The notes beneath the pieces were generated by a model. That model had not been told where the DNA came from. It saw only the letters and a program-made list of their open reading frames with translations, and searched no databases. Below, one piece after another: positions 7,785 through 16,299 of a DNA stretch of 52,251 bases. Within the stretch, counting starts at the first letter, position 1. Each line of letters begins with the position of its first letter. The position numbers and the translations under genes are program-made. Source of the stretch: Betaproteobacteria bacterium (lineage in GTDB: Bacteria > Pseudomonadota > Gammaproteobacteria > Burkholderiales > Casimicrobiaceae); assembly GCA_016192065.1 (NCBI GenBank), contig JACPUX010000062.1, positions 1 through 52,251 on the forward strand, in the 5' to 3' direction.

Positions 7785-8310
7785 AGTGGATGAGGCGCGT
7801 GGGCAAGTGGGGCTCGCGCCCGGCCAGCAGGTCGCTCAAGAAGGTCCAAAACACCTCGGCCGAGGGCGGGCAGCCGGGCAAAAAATAATCGATGCGCACC
7901 ACTTCATGCAGCGGGTGCACTTGCTCCAGCGGCAGGGGCAATTCGGCATCGTTGGGAATACCGCCCCCGGCCAGGCCGGAGCTTGCCTGGTAGGTTTCGT
8001 GCAACACCGCGGCAAGCGAGAGATGATTGCGTTGCGCCGGCAAACCGCCGTTGATGGCGCAAGCACCCACCGCCACCAGAATGCGACATTGCTTGCGAAA
8101 AGCGCGCAGCACTTCGACGTTTTCGGCGTTGCACACGCCGCCTTCCACCAGGCCAACATCGCAGGGGCCGCAGGTTTTGAGGTCGGTGAGCGGCGAGCGG
8201 TCAAATTCCACTAAGGGCAAAAGTTCGAAAAGCCGCTCGTCGATGTCCAAGAGCGACATGTGACAGCCGAAACATCCGGCCAGGCTGGCGGTGGCGATGC
8301 GCAGGGGCAT
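7777..8310 (-). CDS. hoxY: NAD-reducing hydrogenase small subunit HoxY
   Basis: 177 residues, the electron-transfer partner of HoxH. CFGCHMSLLD (C13, C16), GGVCNAEN, GACAINGG and DYFLPGCPPSAE give the Cys set for the proximal [4Fe-4S] cluster. There is no signal peptide and no extra C-terminal cluster domain, as expected for the soluble cytoplasmic type. The gene starts 14 bases after hoxU and overlaps hoxH by eight bases, so it is part of the same transcript. Confidence 0.95.
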   Translation of the reverse strand: MPLRIATASLAGCFGCHMSLLDIDERLFELLPLVEFDRSPLTDLKTCGPCDVGLVEGGVCNAENVEVLRAFRKQCRILVAVGACAINGGLPAQRNHLSLAAVLHETYQASSGLAGGGIPNDAELPLPLEQVHPLHEVVRIDYFLPGCPPSAEVFWTFLSDLLAGREPHLPTRLIHYD

Positions 8311-8324
8311 GGGTCAGAGTCTCG

Positions 8325-9116
8325 TCAAGTATCTTCGCGCCGCGGCGCCCGTGATATCGGCGCCCCGCCCATGGGCACCTCGGGCCCAGGCGCGCATTCA
8401 CCAAGAGACTGCGCTGGTGCGTGTTGGTCGATTTCGGCAATGCTGTGGCGATCGTAGGTGCGCTCGCCTAGGGGCACCTGAAAACCTTGGCGCTTTTTGA
8501 GGATGGCGCCCACCGGGCAGACCCGCGCCGCGAAGTCGCCCACCGCGAAGTCGGTGTCGCCCAGCCGGCCGCTAGCGGCATTGACCGTGAGGCGCGTGCG
8601 CAAGCCTCGGCCAGACAGGCCGAACACGTTCTTGCCATCGACATCGCGCGAGGCGCGCACGCAAAGCGAACAAAGAATGCAGCGATTGAAGTCGAGGAGA
8701 AACTCGGGGTGCGAGGCATCGACCGCGCGGTCGGGATAGAAGTAATCGAATTGCGGCGCCAGCATGCCCAGGTGGTAGGCGGTGGCCTGCAATTGGCAGT
8801 CGCCACTTTTCTCGCAGGAGGGGCAGAAGTGATTGCCTTCGACGAAAAGCATTTCCACCAGCGCGCGGCGCATCTGCTGCACTTCTGGCACCTCGCTTTC
8901 CACCACCATGCCCGGCTGCGCCGGAGTGGCACAAGCGGGAAGCAGCCGCCCGGCCACCCGCACCATGCAGACGCGGCAGGAACCGTGGGCTTTGAGTTCG
9001 GGGTGGAAACACAGGTGCGGAATGTAACGCCCTGCCGCACGGGCGGCCTGGAGAATGCTCTGACCGGGGGCGAAGGAAATCTCGACGCGGTCGAGCGTAA
9101 AGACTGGCGCGTTCAC
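8325..9116 (-). CDS. hoxU: NAD-reducing hydrogenase diaphorase subunit HoxU
   Basis: 263 residues, related to the N-terminal part of NuoG, carrying electrons between HoxY and HoxF. Seen in order: a [2Fe-2S] ferredoxin domain (CFHPELKAHGSCRVC, then ACATP), the His-Cys3 cluster motif HFCPSCEKSGDC, a [4Fe-4S] motif CILCSLC, and CPVGA. GTG 9116 is preferred, with AGG seven bases upstream and the domain beginning at once; a start at 9191 adds 25 residues unlike the family. The C-terminus (about 30 residues, Pro-rich) extends beyond what is typical for HoxU. It is separated from hoxF by about 830 bases that hold a gene on the other strand. Confidence 0.93.
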   Translation of the reverse strand: MNAPVFTLDRVEISFAPGQSILQAARAAGRYIPHLCFHPELKAHGSCRVCMVRVAGRLLPACATPAQPGMVVESEVPEVQQMRRALVEMLFVEGNHFCPSCEKSGDCQLQATAYHLGMLAPQFDYFYPDRAVDASHPEFLLDFNRCILCSLCVRASRDVDGKNVFGLSGRGLRTRLTVNAASGRLGDTDFAVGDFAARVCPVGAILKKRQGFQVPLGERTYDRHSIAEIDQHAPAQSLGECAPGPEVPMGGAPISRAPRREDT

Positions 9117-9215
9117 TGGTGGACCTTTCCACACGGCCCTTCGCTGCGCAAGGGCGTGCGTTCGCTTCGCGGGCTTTGCCCACTTTGGCAATGGGCTTGC
9201 GCCCGCCTAGCGCCT

Positions 9216-9244
9216 TTGACAGTGGGTATACAAGCGCCTATGCT
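9216..9244 (+). promoter_or_regulatory. Promoter of the IPTL-CTERM-like gene
   Basis: TTGACA at 9216-9221 and TATGCT at 9239-9244 are separated by 17 bases, which fits a sigma-70 promoter well. It points at the plus-strand gene starting at 9341 and leaves a leader of about 90 bases. It lies within the interrupted hox operon and would send transcription against hoxF. Confidence 0.5.
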
Positions 9245-9250
9245 CGCGCG

Positions 9251-9291
9251 AGCTTGTGCTCGATTTGGGATTACCCGGGTCGAGCACAGCT
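9251..9291 (+). promoter_or_regulatory. Long hairpin in the leader of the IPTL-CTERM-like gene
   Basis: GTGCTCGA at 9256-9263 pairs perfectly with TCGAGCAC at 9280-9287. The stem extends outward through AGCT on both sides, with one bulged T on the left. The loop is 16 bases. It lies between the promoter and the ribosome site (GGGAGG at about 9328), so it could control read-through or translation, or bind a protein. No T-run follows, so it is not a simple terminator. Confidence 0.5.
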
Positions 9292-9340
9292 TGAACCATT
9301 TGCCGCTCGCTCGATCAACGACATTCTCGGGAGGTTCACC

Positions 9341-9910
9341 ATGAGTTTCCTGCGTCTTCAGTTTGTTGCCGTCGGCTTGATGCTTCTCTCCCTGGCGGCG
9401 CCCGCCAGCGCTCAGGTGCTCGTCCTGAGCGGCACTATCGACGGGTCCGACCCCACCATGCCGGTGGTGTTCATTACCAATCCGACCTGCGCCGCGCAGG
9501 GTGTCACTCCGGTGCTTTACGAAGCGCGCCCTTTCTACGTCGCCGCGACCGGGGTCTACAACCTCTCGCAGGCCTCGCTGCCCGCGTCCTTCGCCTCCTG
9601 GTATCTTTACGAATACACCTTCAGCCCGCTCGCGGGTACGACCAATTGCGTCGCCGCGATGAACGGACCCGCCGATCCCCTGGCGACGAACGTCACCCTT
9701 CAGGCGTTCCGCCAGTACATCGCGGTTCCCTTCGACGACACCGTCGCGCAGACTGGCGGCAGCTATACCCTGACCATCACCGGCCCCGGCGTCATTGCCG
9801 AAGGCGCGCCCGCCTTTGCCGCCGTACCCGCGCTTCATACCTGGGCGCTCCTCGGTCTGGCCGCCCTGCTTGGGCTGGGCGGGCTGCTGCGCATGAAACG
9901 CCGCATTTGA
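9341..9910 (+). CDS. Exported protein with IPTL-CTERM-like sorting tail
   Basis: 189 residues. A Sec signal (MLLSLAAPASAQ end, cleavage near 25) is followed by a Thr/Ala-rich domain with a few Cys. The C-terminal tail is VPALHTWALLGLAALLGLGG followed by LLRMKRR. This pattern (short Pro-Trp motif, one membrane helix, basic end) matches IPTL-CTERM sorting signals handled by exosortase (XrtH type), although the motif here is VPALHTW rather than the classic IPTLSEW. GGGAGG lies before ATG 9341, and a promoter with a leader hairpin sits upstream. The gene is on the opposite strand between hoxF and hoxU, which is unusual. A likely cell-surface or exopolysaccharide-associated protein; its function is unknown. 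Confidence 0.8.
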   Translation: MSFLRLQFVAVGLMLLSLAAPASAQVLVLSGTIDGSDPTMPVVFITNPTCAAQGVTPVLYEARPFYVAATGVYNLSQASLPASFASWYLYEYTFSPLAGTTNCVAAMNGPADPLATNVTLQAFRQYIAVPFDDTVAQTGGSYTLTITGPGVIAEGAPAFAAVPALHTWALLGLAALLGLGGLLRMKRRI

Positions 9911-9911
9911 G

Positions 9912-9928
9912 CCCTGCCTTCGGCAGGG
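9912..9928 (+). terminator. Hairpin after the IPTL-CTERM-like gene
   Basis: CCCTGCC (9912-9918) and GGCAGGG (9922-9928) form a seven-pair stem with a three-base loop directly after the stop at 9908-9910 and before the convergent end of hoxF at 9946. There is no T-run, so if it ends transcription it is a weak or factor-dependent terminator. It could serve either direction. Confidence 0.35.
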
Positions 9929-9945
9929 GTGGTACGCTGCTGAAT

Positions 9946-11745
9946 TCACCCCTGCCGCTCCAAGTGTGAAGCTGGGTCGTCGCGCCCGGTCATGGCGCGG
10001 GCCGTGGCCAGCGCCCGATCGAGATCGAAGGCGGGCACGAAGGCTTGATGCGCGAGGCGACGGTCATAGGCCGGGCGAAAGTGGGCGATGCCATCGAGCA
10101 CCGGGTTGCACGCCGACTGGCCCAAACCGCAGTGGCTCAGGGTCTTCAGTTCGTGGTTGAGGCTCTCGATGCGGGCGAAATCCTGAGGCGAACCATGTCC
10201 GTGGGCAAGCTTGTCCATGAGATTGGTGAGCAAGGCGGTGCCCACTCGGCAGGGCGTGCAGAAACCGCAGCTCTCGTGGGCGAAGAAGTGCACGAAGTTG
10301 CGCGCCACTTCGAAAAGGTCGCGGCTTTGGTCGAAGACCAAAAACGCGCCCGCGGTGCTCAAGTCCTCGAAGCTCATGCGCCGCGCGAACTGCCCGCGCG
10401 GCACGGTATGCCCGGACGGGCCGCCCACCTGCACCGCCTGGGCCTCGGGGGCACCACAATCGGCGAGCACGTCGGCGACACTCACCCCGAAAGGATATTC
10501 GTAGATGCCCGGACGGGCACAGTCTCCCGACACCGACAGCAGTTTGGTGCCCGTGGACTGCGCCGTGCCCAGCGCCGTCCAGTTCGGCGCCCCGGCAAAA
10601 ACGATATGCGCGGCGGCACAAAAGGTCTCGATGTTGTTGACCACCGTGGGCTGCCCGAGGTAACCCCGAGTCACCGGAAACGGCGGCCTTAGCCGCGGCG
10701 TGCCGCGCTTGCCTTCGAGCGACTCCAGAAGCGCGCTCTCCTCGCCGCAGATGTAGGCCCCGGCGCCCAGGTGCACGGCAATATCGAAATCGAAGCCCGC
10801 CACGCCCAGAATGTTCCGCCCCAGCAGACCGCTTTCGCGGCGCGCATGTAGCACCGCTTCGAGTGCGGCTTGCAGATGCCGATACTCGCCCCGCAAATAG
10901 AGCAAGCCCTGCCGCGCCCCCAGCACCCAGGCGGCGATGCTCATGCCTTCGAAGAGTTCCTGCGGGTGCCGGGCCAGAAGCAAGCGGTCCTTGAAGGTTC
11001 CGGGTTCGCCCTCGTCCCCGTTGGCGACCACATACCGCGCCTCACCGGGCGCCAGCCGCGCCGCGGACCACTTTGCGGCGGTGGCAAAACCCGCCCCGCC
11101 GCGCCCGCGCAGCCGACTCGCCTCGAGCTCGCGCAAAGTGCCCTCGGCGCCGCGCGTGATGGCCGCGGCCAATGCCTCCCCCGGCGCAAAAGCTGGTTGC
11201 AGCAGGCGCTCGCGGCGGCGCACGCCGTCTTCGACCACGAAGAGTTCCGTGGGCCAGTCGGCCAGCGCACGCCCTTCGCGGATGAACCCGGCAATCGTGC
11301 TCACCCGTGCCGCATCGAGGCGCGTGAGCGGCCGGCCGTTGATCAGCGCGGCCGGTCCCTGGTCGCACAGGCCGATACAAGACGTGAGATCGACGCTCAC
11401 CAGCCCGTCTTCGGACACCTTGCCGCGCTCCACCCACAGCTCGCGGCACAGTTGCTCGCAAAGCTCCAGGCTGCCGGCGTGACGGTCGGTGATGTTGTCG
11501 GAAAAGCTCACCTGGTAGCGCCCGCGCGGCGTGAGATTCAGAAAGGCGTAAAAACTCGCCACCGCGACGATTTTGCTGCGCGGCAGGGCGAGTTGCATCT
11601 GTAGAGCGTCGATGGCTTGGGGCGCGATCCAGCCTTCCTGGTCCTGCAGCTCGATCAGGACTTGCAGCAGCTCCGTGGGGCGGTGGCCGCGCTTGGCGCA
11701 AACCTCGTGAACACGGCTGGCAAGCGGGTCGGTGGGATTGGCCAT
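9946..11745 (-). CDS. hoxF: NAD-reducing hydrogenase diaphorase subunit HoxF (NuoE-NuoF fusion)
   Basis: 599 residues. The first 150 form a NuoE-like thioredoxin-fold domain with the [2Fe-2S] Cys pairs CEQLC and CIGLC. The rest is NuoF-like: SRLRGRGGAGF and NGDEGEPGTFKDR for FMN, GAGAYICGEESALLESLEG for NADH, and ESCGFCTPCRVGT for [4Fe-4S]. It takes electrons from HoxU to NAD+, or the reverse. The fused form without a separate hoxE is the Ralstonia type. ATG 11745 has no clear ribosome site. The gene follows the 573-residue membrane protein by 56 bases and may share its transcript. Confidence 0.95.
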   Translation of the reverse strand: MANPTDPLASRVHEVCAKRGHRPTELLQVLIELQDQEGWIAPQAIDALQMQLALPRSKIVAVASFYAFLNLTPRGRYQVSFSDNITDRHAGSLELCEQLCRELWVERGKVSEDGLVSVDLTSCIGLCDQGPAALINGRPLTRLDAARVSTIAGFIREGRALADWPTELFVVEDGVRRRERLLQPAFAPGEALAAAITRGAEGTLRELEASRLRGRGGAGFATAAKWSAARLAPGEARYVVANGDEGEPGTFKDRLLLARHPQELFEGMSIAAWVLGARQGLLYLRGEYRHLQAALEAVLHARRESGLLGRNILGVAGFDFDIAVHLGAGAYICGEESALLESLEGKRGTPRLRPPFPVTRGYLGQPTVVNNIETFCAAAHIVFAGAPNWTALGTAQSTGTKLLSVSGDCARPGIYEYPFGVSVADVLADCGAPEAQAVQVGGPSGHTVPRGQFARRMSFEDLSTAGAFLVFDQSRDLFEVARNFVHFFAHESCGFCTPCRVGTALLTNLMDKLAHGHGSPQDFARIESLNHELKTLSHCGLGQSACNPVLDGIAHFRPAYDRRLAHQAFVPAFDLDRALATARAMTGRDDPASHLERQG

Positions 11746-11801
11746 AGCAGGCTGATCTTAGCCTAAACGCCCCGGCGGCGCATGCTCGGGTCTGCGCTTC
11801 C

Positions 11802-13523
11802 CTAGTGCGCGAAGGCCAGGCTCAAGATCCCCAGCAGGGCCAGAATCAGCGGCACCATAAGCGCCCAGAGCAACAGCGGATTGCGGCGCAAGAACAAGCC
11901 GTGCAGGTGCCGTGTGGTGCGGTAAGCGCTTGGTGGCAAATCGCGCAGAAGGTAGAAATGCAACTCCGCAGCGTTCCACTCGGCGTGCAAGCCCAAACCT
12001 TCGGAGCGCAGCGGGAGCAATTCGCGCCCGACCAGGATGCGCTTGCCATCGGTGAGCACCTCGCCCAGCGCGTAGGCTTGCGGCACGCCCTCCCCGCCAT
12101 CGAACAGCACTTCGTCCCCTTTCCGGCCGAGGCCGCGCGCGCCGCGCTGGTGCTGGCGCCACCAAAGCCCCAAGCCGATGACCACGGTGGCGACCACCAG
12201 CAATATGGTGACGATGCCAAGCAGGCGCGGATCGATCTTGAACACCGGCCCGAAGATTCGAAGCTCGAGATAAAGAACGATCGCCACGGCAACGCTTTGC
12301 ACCAGGACCAGGCGCTCATGCAAGGCCACCTGGCGCTCGTCGGGCGTGAACCAGAACTCCGCTTCCGGATCGAGCGCCGGCAACACCGGCGCTTCGCCCC
12401 GCCCGGCGGCATCGCGTCGCGCCTGCCGAATCGCAAAGAACGCGCCCAGGCCGATGGGAACGATGACAAAGAGCGCCATGGCGGCAATTTGCAGCGCTTC
12501 GTAAACGCCATGGCGACTGTTGGCTCTGGCCATCGAGACGCGAAAAGTTTCGTCGCCGAATTCGGTGGCCCGGTCGTCGCTCCAGGACAGGCGATGCACC
12601 CGACCGCGCACGACATCGGGCACGAGCACGGTATCCTTGTCGAGGGCGACGATCTGCGCCGGTTCGCCGCCACCCAGATCGATTCGGCCGGTGCGCCGCC
12701 CCTCGCGATCGACCCGCCAGAGTTGATGCGTGGCCCGCCGCGTGGCGGAATAGGCGACATAAGCCCCGCGGCGCTCGCCGCTCCAGGCTGCCGCCCACAC
12801 GTATCCTTTGCTGGCAGCGTCCTCCGCGCTCAGCTCCCAGCGCGGCCGCGCCGGGGTCAGTTGGCGGGCACCGGCTTCGGCGACCAGCAGCGTTGGCCGA
12901 TCAGCGGCGAATAGCCCGATTTCCTGGGCCTCGAGCCAGAGCGCGGTGCCGCCGTCCAAGGCTTGCGGTCCTTTGCTCTGGGCGAGCAGATTTCGTTCGC
13001 CGTCGAAAAGCAGCAAGTCGCCGGCGCTGAAGTCCGCAAAAACCCAGCGCTGGCCATCGGGCGCGAGGGCGACGGCGCCTTCGGCGGCATTGCGCATGGC
13101 GAACGGGCCGGTGAACAGATCGCTGCAATCGAGCGCCACGCCGCTTTCCCCAGCACGGCAGTCGCGCCAGGAGCGGGCCTCGAAGTCATGCAGGAGCACG
13201 CGATTGGGGCCGAACGCGACCATGGCGTCGACCACTTTGCCCAAGCCGTTGGCTTTGCCTTCGTAGCGCGCGAGGGTGACACCGCTGGCACTTAGGCGCC
13301 ACAACCTGGACTGGCTGTACACCCACACCGTGTCGAAACCGGCGGCGACGCTCTGCGGACCGTAGTAGCTCTTCGCCAGTCCGGCAAAAAAAAGGTAGGC
13401 CAGGAGCAAGACCCCGGCGCTGCCAACAATGAGCAGCCAGGCTAACCCGCTCTCCGGTGCCCGGTGTTCCGATTGGGCCGGAGGTCCCCCCGGCGCCGTG
13501 CTGCGCGCATTTTCGCTGGTCAT
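11802..13523 (-). CDS. Membrane protein with large exported domain, unknown function
   Basis: 573 residues. One N-terminal helix (about 27-49) is followed by an extracytoplasmic region of roughly 280 residues whose repeated short strands (RVLLHDFE, RWVFADFSAGDLLLFDG, HQLWRVDREGRRTGRIDLG) suggest a beta-propeller. Then come about three more helices near 335-455, a soluble segment, and a last helix at the C-terminus. No enzyme motif is recognised. ATG 13523 is chosen: GGGAG lies seven bases upstream and the upstream frame is low-complexity. A candidate promoter sits about 55 bases upstream. It ends 56 bases before hoxF, so co-transcription with the hydrogenase is possible, though no link is known. 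Confidence 0.78.
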   Translation of the reverse strand: MTSENARSTAPGGPPAQSEHRAPESGLAWLLIVGSAGVLLLAYLFFAGLAKSYYGPQSVAAGFDTVWVYSQSRLWRLSASGVTLARYEGKANGLGKVVDAMVAFGPNRVLLHDFEARSWRDCRAGESGVALDCSDLFTGPFAMRNAAEGAVALAPDGQRWVFADFSAGDLLLFDGERNLLAQSKGPQALDGGTALWLEAQEIGLFAADRPTLLVAEAGARQLTPARPRWELSAEDAASKGYVWAAAWSGERRGAYVAYSATRRATHQLWRVDREGRRTGRIDLGGGEPAQIVALDKDTVLVPDVVRGRVHRLSWSDDRATEFGDETFRVSMARANSRHGVYEALQIAAMALFVIVPIGLGAFFAIRQARRDAAGRGEAPVLPALDPEAEFWFTPDERQVALHERLVLVQSVAVAIVLYLELRIFGPVFKIDPRLLGIVTILLVVATVVIGLGLWWRQHQRGARGLGRKGDEVLFDGGEGVPQAYALGEVLTDGKRILVGRELLPLRSEGLGLHAEWNAAELHFYLLRDLPPSAYRTTRHLHGLFLRRNPLLLWALMVPLILALLGILSLAFAH

Positions 13524-13577
13524 CGCTGTGCTCCCTCTTGCTCGCGCCCCGGCCGCTGGCCAAAGGGCGATGACGAT

Positions 13578-13606
13578 ATCATAGCCGCAGACTGGCGCAC
13601 TGCCTA
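13578..13606 (-). promoter_or_regulatory. Candidate promoter for the membrane protein/hoxF transcript
   Basis: On the minus strand TAGGCA (13606-13601) and TATGAT (13583-13578) are separated by 17 bases, about 55 bases before ATG 13523. The -10 is good and the -35 matches four of six positions. It could drive the membrane protein and, by read-through, hoxF. Confidence 0.3.
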
Positions 13607-13723
13607 CCCGGCGAGCGGCGGCGGCGCCTGGTGCGCTAGCTTGGGCCGGCGAAAGCGTTCGCGGGAGACTGCCTGGCGCGCCCCGCGCGCCCTCAAGACT
13701 GGTGCCTGGAGATCGCCCGCGCG

Positions 13724-16213
13724 CTATGCCTGCTCGGCGCCCGCCGCCGGGCCGCGCGGCACTTCTCCGGCCATGCGCCGGATCGCTTCGCGCGCTTCGG
13801 TCGGCAGCACCAGTGCGGCGTACTGTACGGGGGTGGCGATGCGGGCATCGAAGTGGAGCGCGCCGGCTTGGTCCTCGGTGAGCCACTTGGCGTCGAGCAG
13901 CGTGGTCACGAAGGCGGAAAACAGATTCTTCTCCGAAAACTCGGGGGCATTGAAAGCATAGAGCAGGTTGAGGCGCTGCGACAGCAGATGGCTCGCCTCC
14001 TCCAGCGCCTTTCGGGTGAGCTTGCCCGAACCATGGTGCTGCAGCAGCGACAGGGTGAGGAAGTGCCGTTCGAGTGTGGGCCGGATGATTTCCCCCAGCC
14101 AGCGCAGTTGCGCGAAGGCGGGCGTGTTCGCCTCCGCGGCGGCCAGCCGGGTGCTGCCTTCGCGCTGACGCAGCAAGCCCAACTCGGCGAGCACGCCGAG
14201 CTGGGAGTCGAGGGCCGCCGGCAGGTCGGCATCGCCGCCGGGCAGGAACAGTTCGGTCCGGAGCAGCGCATGGATGCCGCCGCAGACTTCGCGCAGGCGC
14301 TCGCGCTCCATCCGCCGGTTGCGCGCCATGAGGCAGGCCACCAGCGCCGGCAGCGCGAACAGGTGCAGCACGTTGTTGCGAAAGTAGGCCAGTTGCGGCG
14401 CGAGCCCCGCGCGCACACGCCAGAGGTCGCCCAGCGGATGCGCCACACGTTCCACGAACTCCAGCCTGGCGGTCGCCGCCAGCGCCTCACCGGGAGAGAC
14501 CTGGCTGAGGGCGACTCGCGGTACCGGTGGGAGCCGCGTGAGCAAGGTCTGGCACAGCGCCACCTGGGCATAGAGTGCCTGCTCATCGGCAGTTTGCTTG
14601 GGTGTGGTCAGAAGGGTCAGCGCCACCAGGTTCACCGGCGTCACCACCGCGGCACTATTGATGCGCTCGGCCAGGGTTGCGCTCACGGCATCGATGAAAT
14701 CGCGCACCCAGGGCGCGCGCGGATCGCGCTCCTCGCGCCAGTTCGAGTGCCGCGCCTCGAGCGCCGCGGTGAGTGGCAGGGGCTCGCCGATGTTGACGTG
14801 TACTTTGCCGTAGAAGCCACGCAAGAGACGCCAGGCCGACAACAGCGACCAGATCGATTCGCGCTCCTTGGGCCGCCCTTGCAACTCCTCGACGAAACCC
14901 TTGCCCTCGAGCAGACGCTCATAGCCCAGGTAGATCGGCACCAGGACCAGGGGGCGGGTGTGCTCGCGCAGGAAACTGCGCACGGTCATGCCCAGGAGGC
15001 CCGCTTTGGGCGCGAGCATGCGCCCGCTGCGGCTGCGCCCGCCTTCGATAAAATATTCGAGGGGAAAACCGCGCGCCAGCATCTGGTGCAAATACTCGTG
15101 GAACACCGCGGCGTAGAGCGGTTCACCTTTGAAGCTGCGGCGCAGGAAGAACGCGCCGCCCCGGCGCAGCAGCGCGCCGACCAGGGGCAGGTTGAGGTTC
15201 TCGCCGGCGGCGATGTGCGGTGGCGTGAGACCGCGCTGATGGACCACGTAGGAGAGCAGCAGGTAATCGATATGGCTGCGGTGGCAAGGCAGATAGACGA
15301 TGCCCTGTCCGGGCGCGAGCTGCAGCAGGGTGTCGAAGTTCCTGATTTCGACGCCGTCGTAGATGCGGGTCCACAGCCAGGCGAGGAAGATCTCGAAGGC
15401 GCGCACCACGCCATAGCTGTAATCCGCGGCGATCTCGAGGGCGAAGCGGCGGGCCCGCGCCGCGGCGTGGGCACTGGTGAACCCGCGAGTGGTCGCTTCG
15501 GTTTCGATCGCGGCGCGCACCGTGGGCGCCTCCAGGAGTTCCGCCACCACGTTGTGGCGGTGCGATAGATCCGGCCCGATGGCGATTTCGCGCTGGCGCC
15601 GAAAGTGGACCCGGAGAATGCGCGCCAACTTGCGCTGCCCGCGCTCGGAGTCGCCTTCGCCCGCCAGGAGTTCGCGCAGCGAGAACGGCTTGCTGAAGCG
15701 CAGCATGGTCTGCCGACCGTGCAGCACGATGGCGAGTGCCTGACGCAACAGGCCGGGCGCGCGCCAGGTCTCGGCGAACAGCGCCTTGAGAATCGATTGC
15801 TGCTTGTCCGGCGCGCGGCCCCAGAGCAAAGTGACGGGAACGATCGCCACGTCCGCGGCCGGGTCTTCGCGCAGCGCCTCCACCAGGCCGGTGAGCACCG
15901 GCGAGGGCTTGAAGCGCGCCTTGGCCGAGACGATCAGAGGCGAAGGCCGATCGAGAAAAAAACAACTCCGCGGCAGCAGGCGCGCGCCCACCTGGAGTGG
16001 TGCACGCGGCGCGGGCAAGCCGGCGCGCCGCGTCTCTTCGTAGAGCACCAGGAGGTTGGATAAATGCCTGCCATGCAGCACGTAGCAGACCGGCCGCGCG
16101 GGGGCCAGCCCCAATTCCTCGACGCGCTCGGGCAGCACATCGACGCGCACCCAGGAATAGAGCACGCGGCGCAGGAACGCCAGCGACCAGCCAGTGAAAT
16201 CGAGTGCAGCCAA
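13724..16213 (-). CDS. plsB: Glycerol-3-phosphate acyltransferase PlsB
   Basis: 829 residues, close to the usual length (about 810). It transfers the first acyl chain to glycerol-3-phosphate at the inner membrane, starting phospholipid synthesis. The acyltransferase core has CHRSHIDYLLL (His311 and Asp316 of the H-x4-D motif), GGAFFLRRSFKG, FIEGGRSRSG and VLVPIYLGYE, in the order found in PlsB. The start is TTG 16213, with GGGAGG just upstream; no ATG in frame precedes the conserved N-terminus. It is divergent from an MFS gene with 86 bases between them. Confidence 0.94.
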   Translation of the reverse strand: MAALDFTGWSLAFLRRVLYSWVRVDVLPERVEELGLAPARPVCYVLHGRHLSNLLVLYEETRRAGLPAPRAPLQVGARLLPRSCFFLDRPSPLIVSAKARFKPSPVLTGLVEALREDPAADVAIVPVTLLWGRAPDKQQSILKALFAETWRAPGLLRQALAIVLHGRQTMLRFSKPFSLRELLAGEGDSERGQRKLARILRVHFRRQREIAIGPDLSHRHNVVAELLEAPTVRAAIETEATTRGFTSAHAAARARRFALEIAADYSYGVVRAFEIFLAWLWTRIYDGVEIRNFDTLLQLAPGQGIVYLPCHRSHIDYLLLSYVVHQRGLTPPHIAAGENLNLPLVGALLRRGGAFFLRRSFKGEPLYAAVFHEYLHQMLARGFPLEYFIEGGRSRSGRMLAPKAGLLGMTVRSFLREHTRPLVLVPIYLGYERLLEGKGFVEELQGRPKERESIWSLLSAWRLLRGFYGKVHVNIGEPLPLTAALEARHSNWREERDPRAPWVRDFIDAVSATLAERINSAAVVTPVNLVALTLLTTPKQTADEQALYAQVALCQTLLTRLPPVPRVALSQVSPGEALAATARLEFVERVAHPLGDLWRVRAGLAPQLAYFRNNVLHLFALPALVACLMARNRRMERERLREVCGGIHALLRTELFLPGGDADLPAALDSQLGVLAELGLLRQREGSTRLAAAEANTPAFAQLRWLGEIIRPTLERHFLTLSLLQHHGSGKLTRKALEEASHLLSQRLNLLYAFNAPEFSEKNLFSAFVTTLLDAKWLTEDQAGALHFDARIATPVQYAALVLPTEAREAIRRMAGEVPRGPAAGAEQA

Positions 16214-16299
16214 ACGCCCCTCCCGTCTTGCGCAAAGTGTAGCAAGGCCATTGCAAAAGCCCTAGCGCGGCTTGCGCCCCACCCCGTATCCATGCTGCA

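Noticed and set aside
13853..15568. 571-codon plus-strand frame opposite plsB
   Set aside because: It lies wholly antisense to the clear plsB gene and is His/Gln/Arg-rich, a typical high-GC shadow frame.
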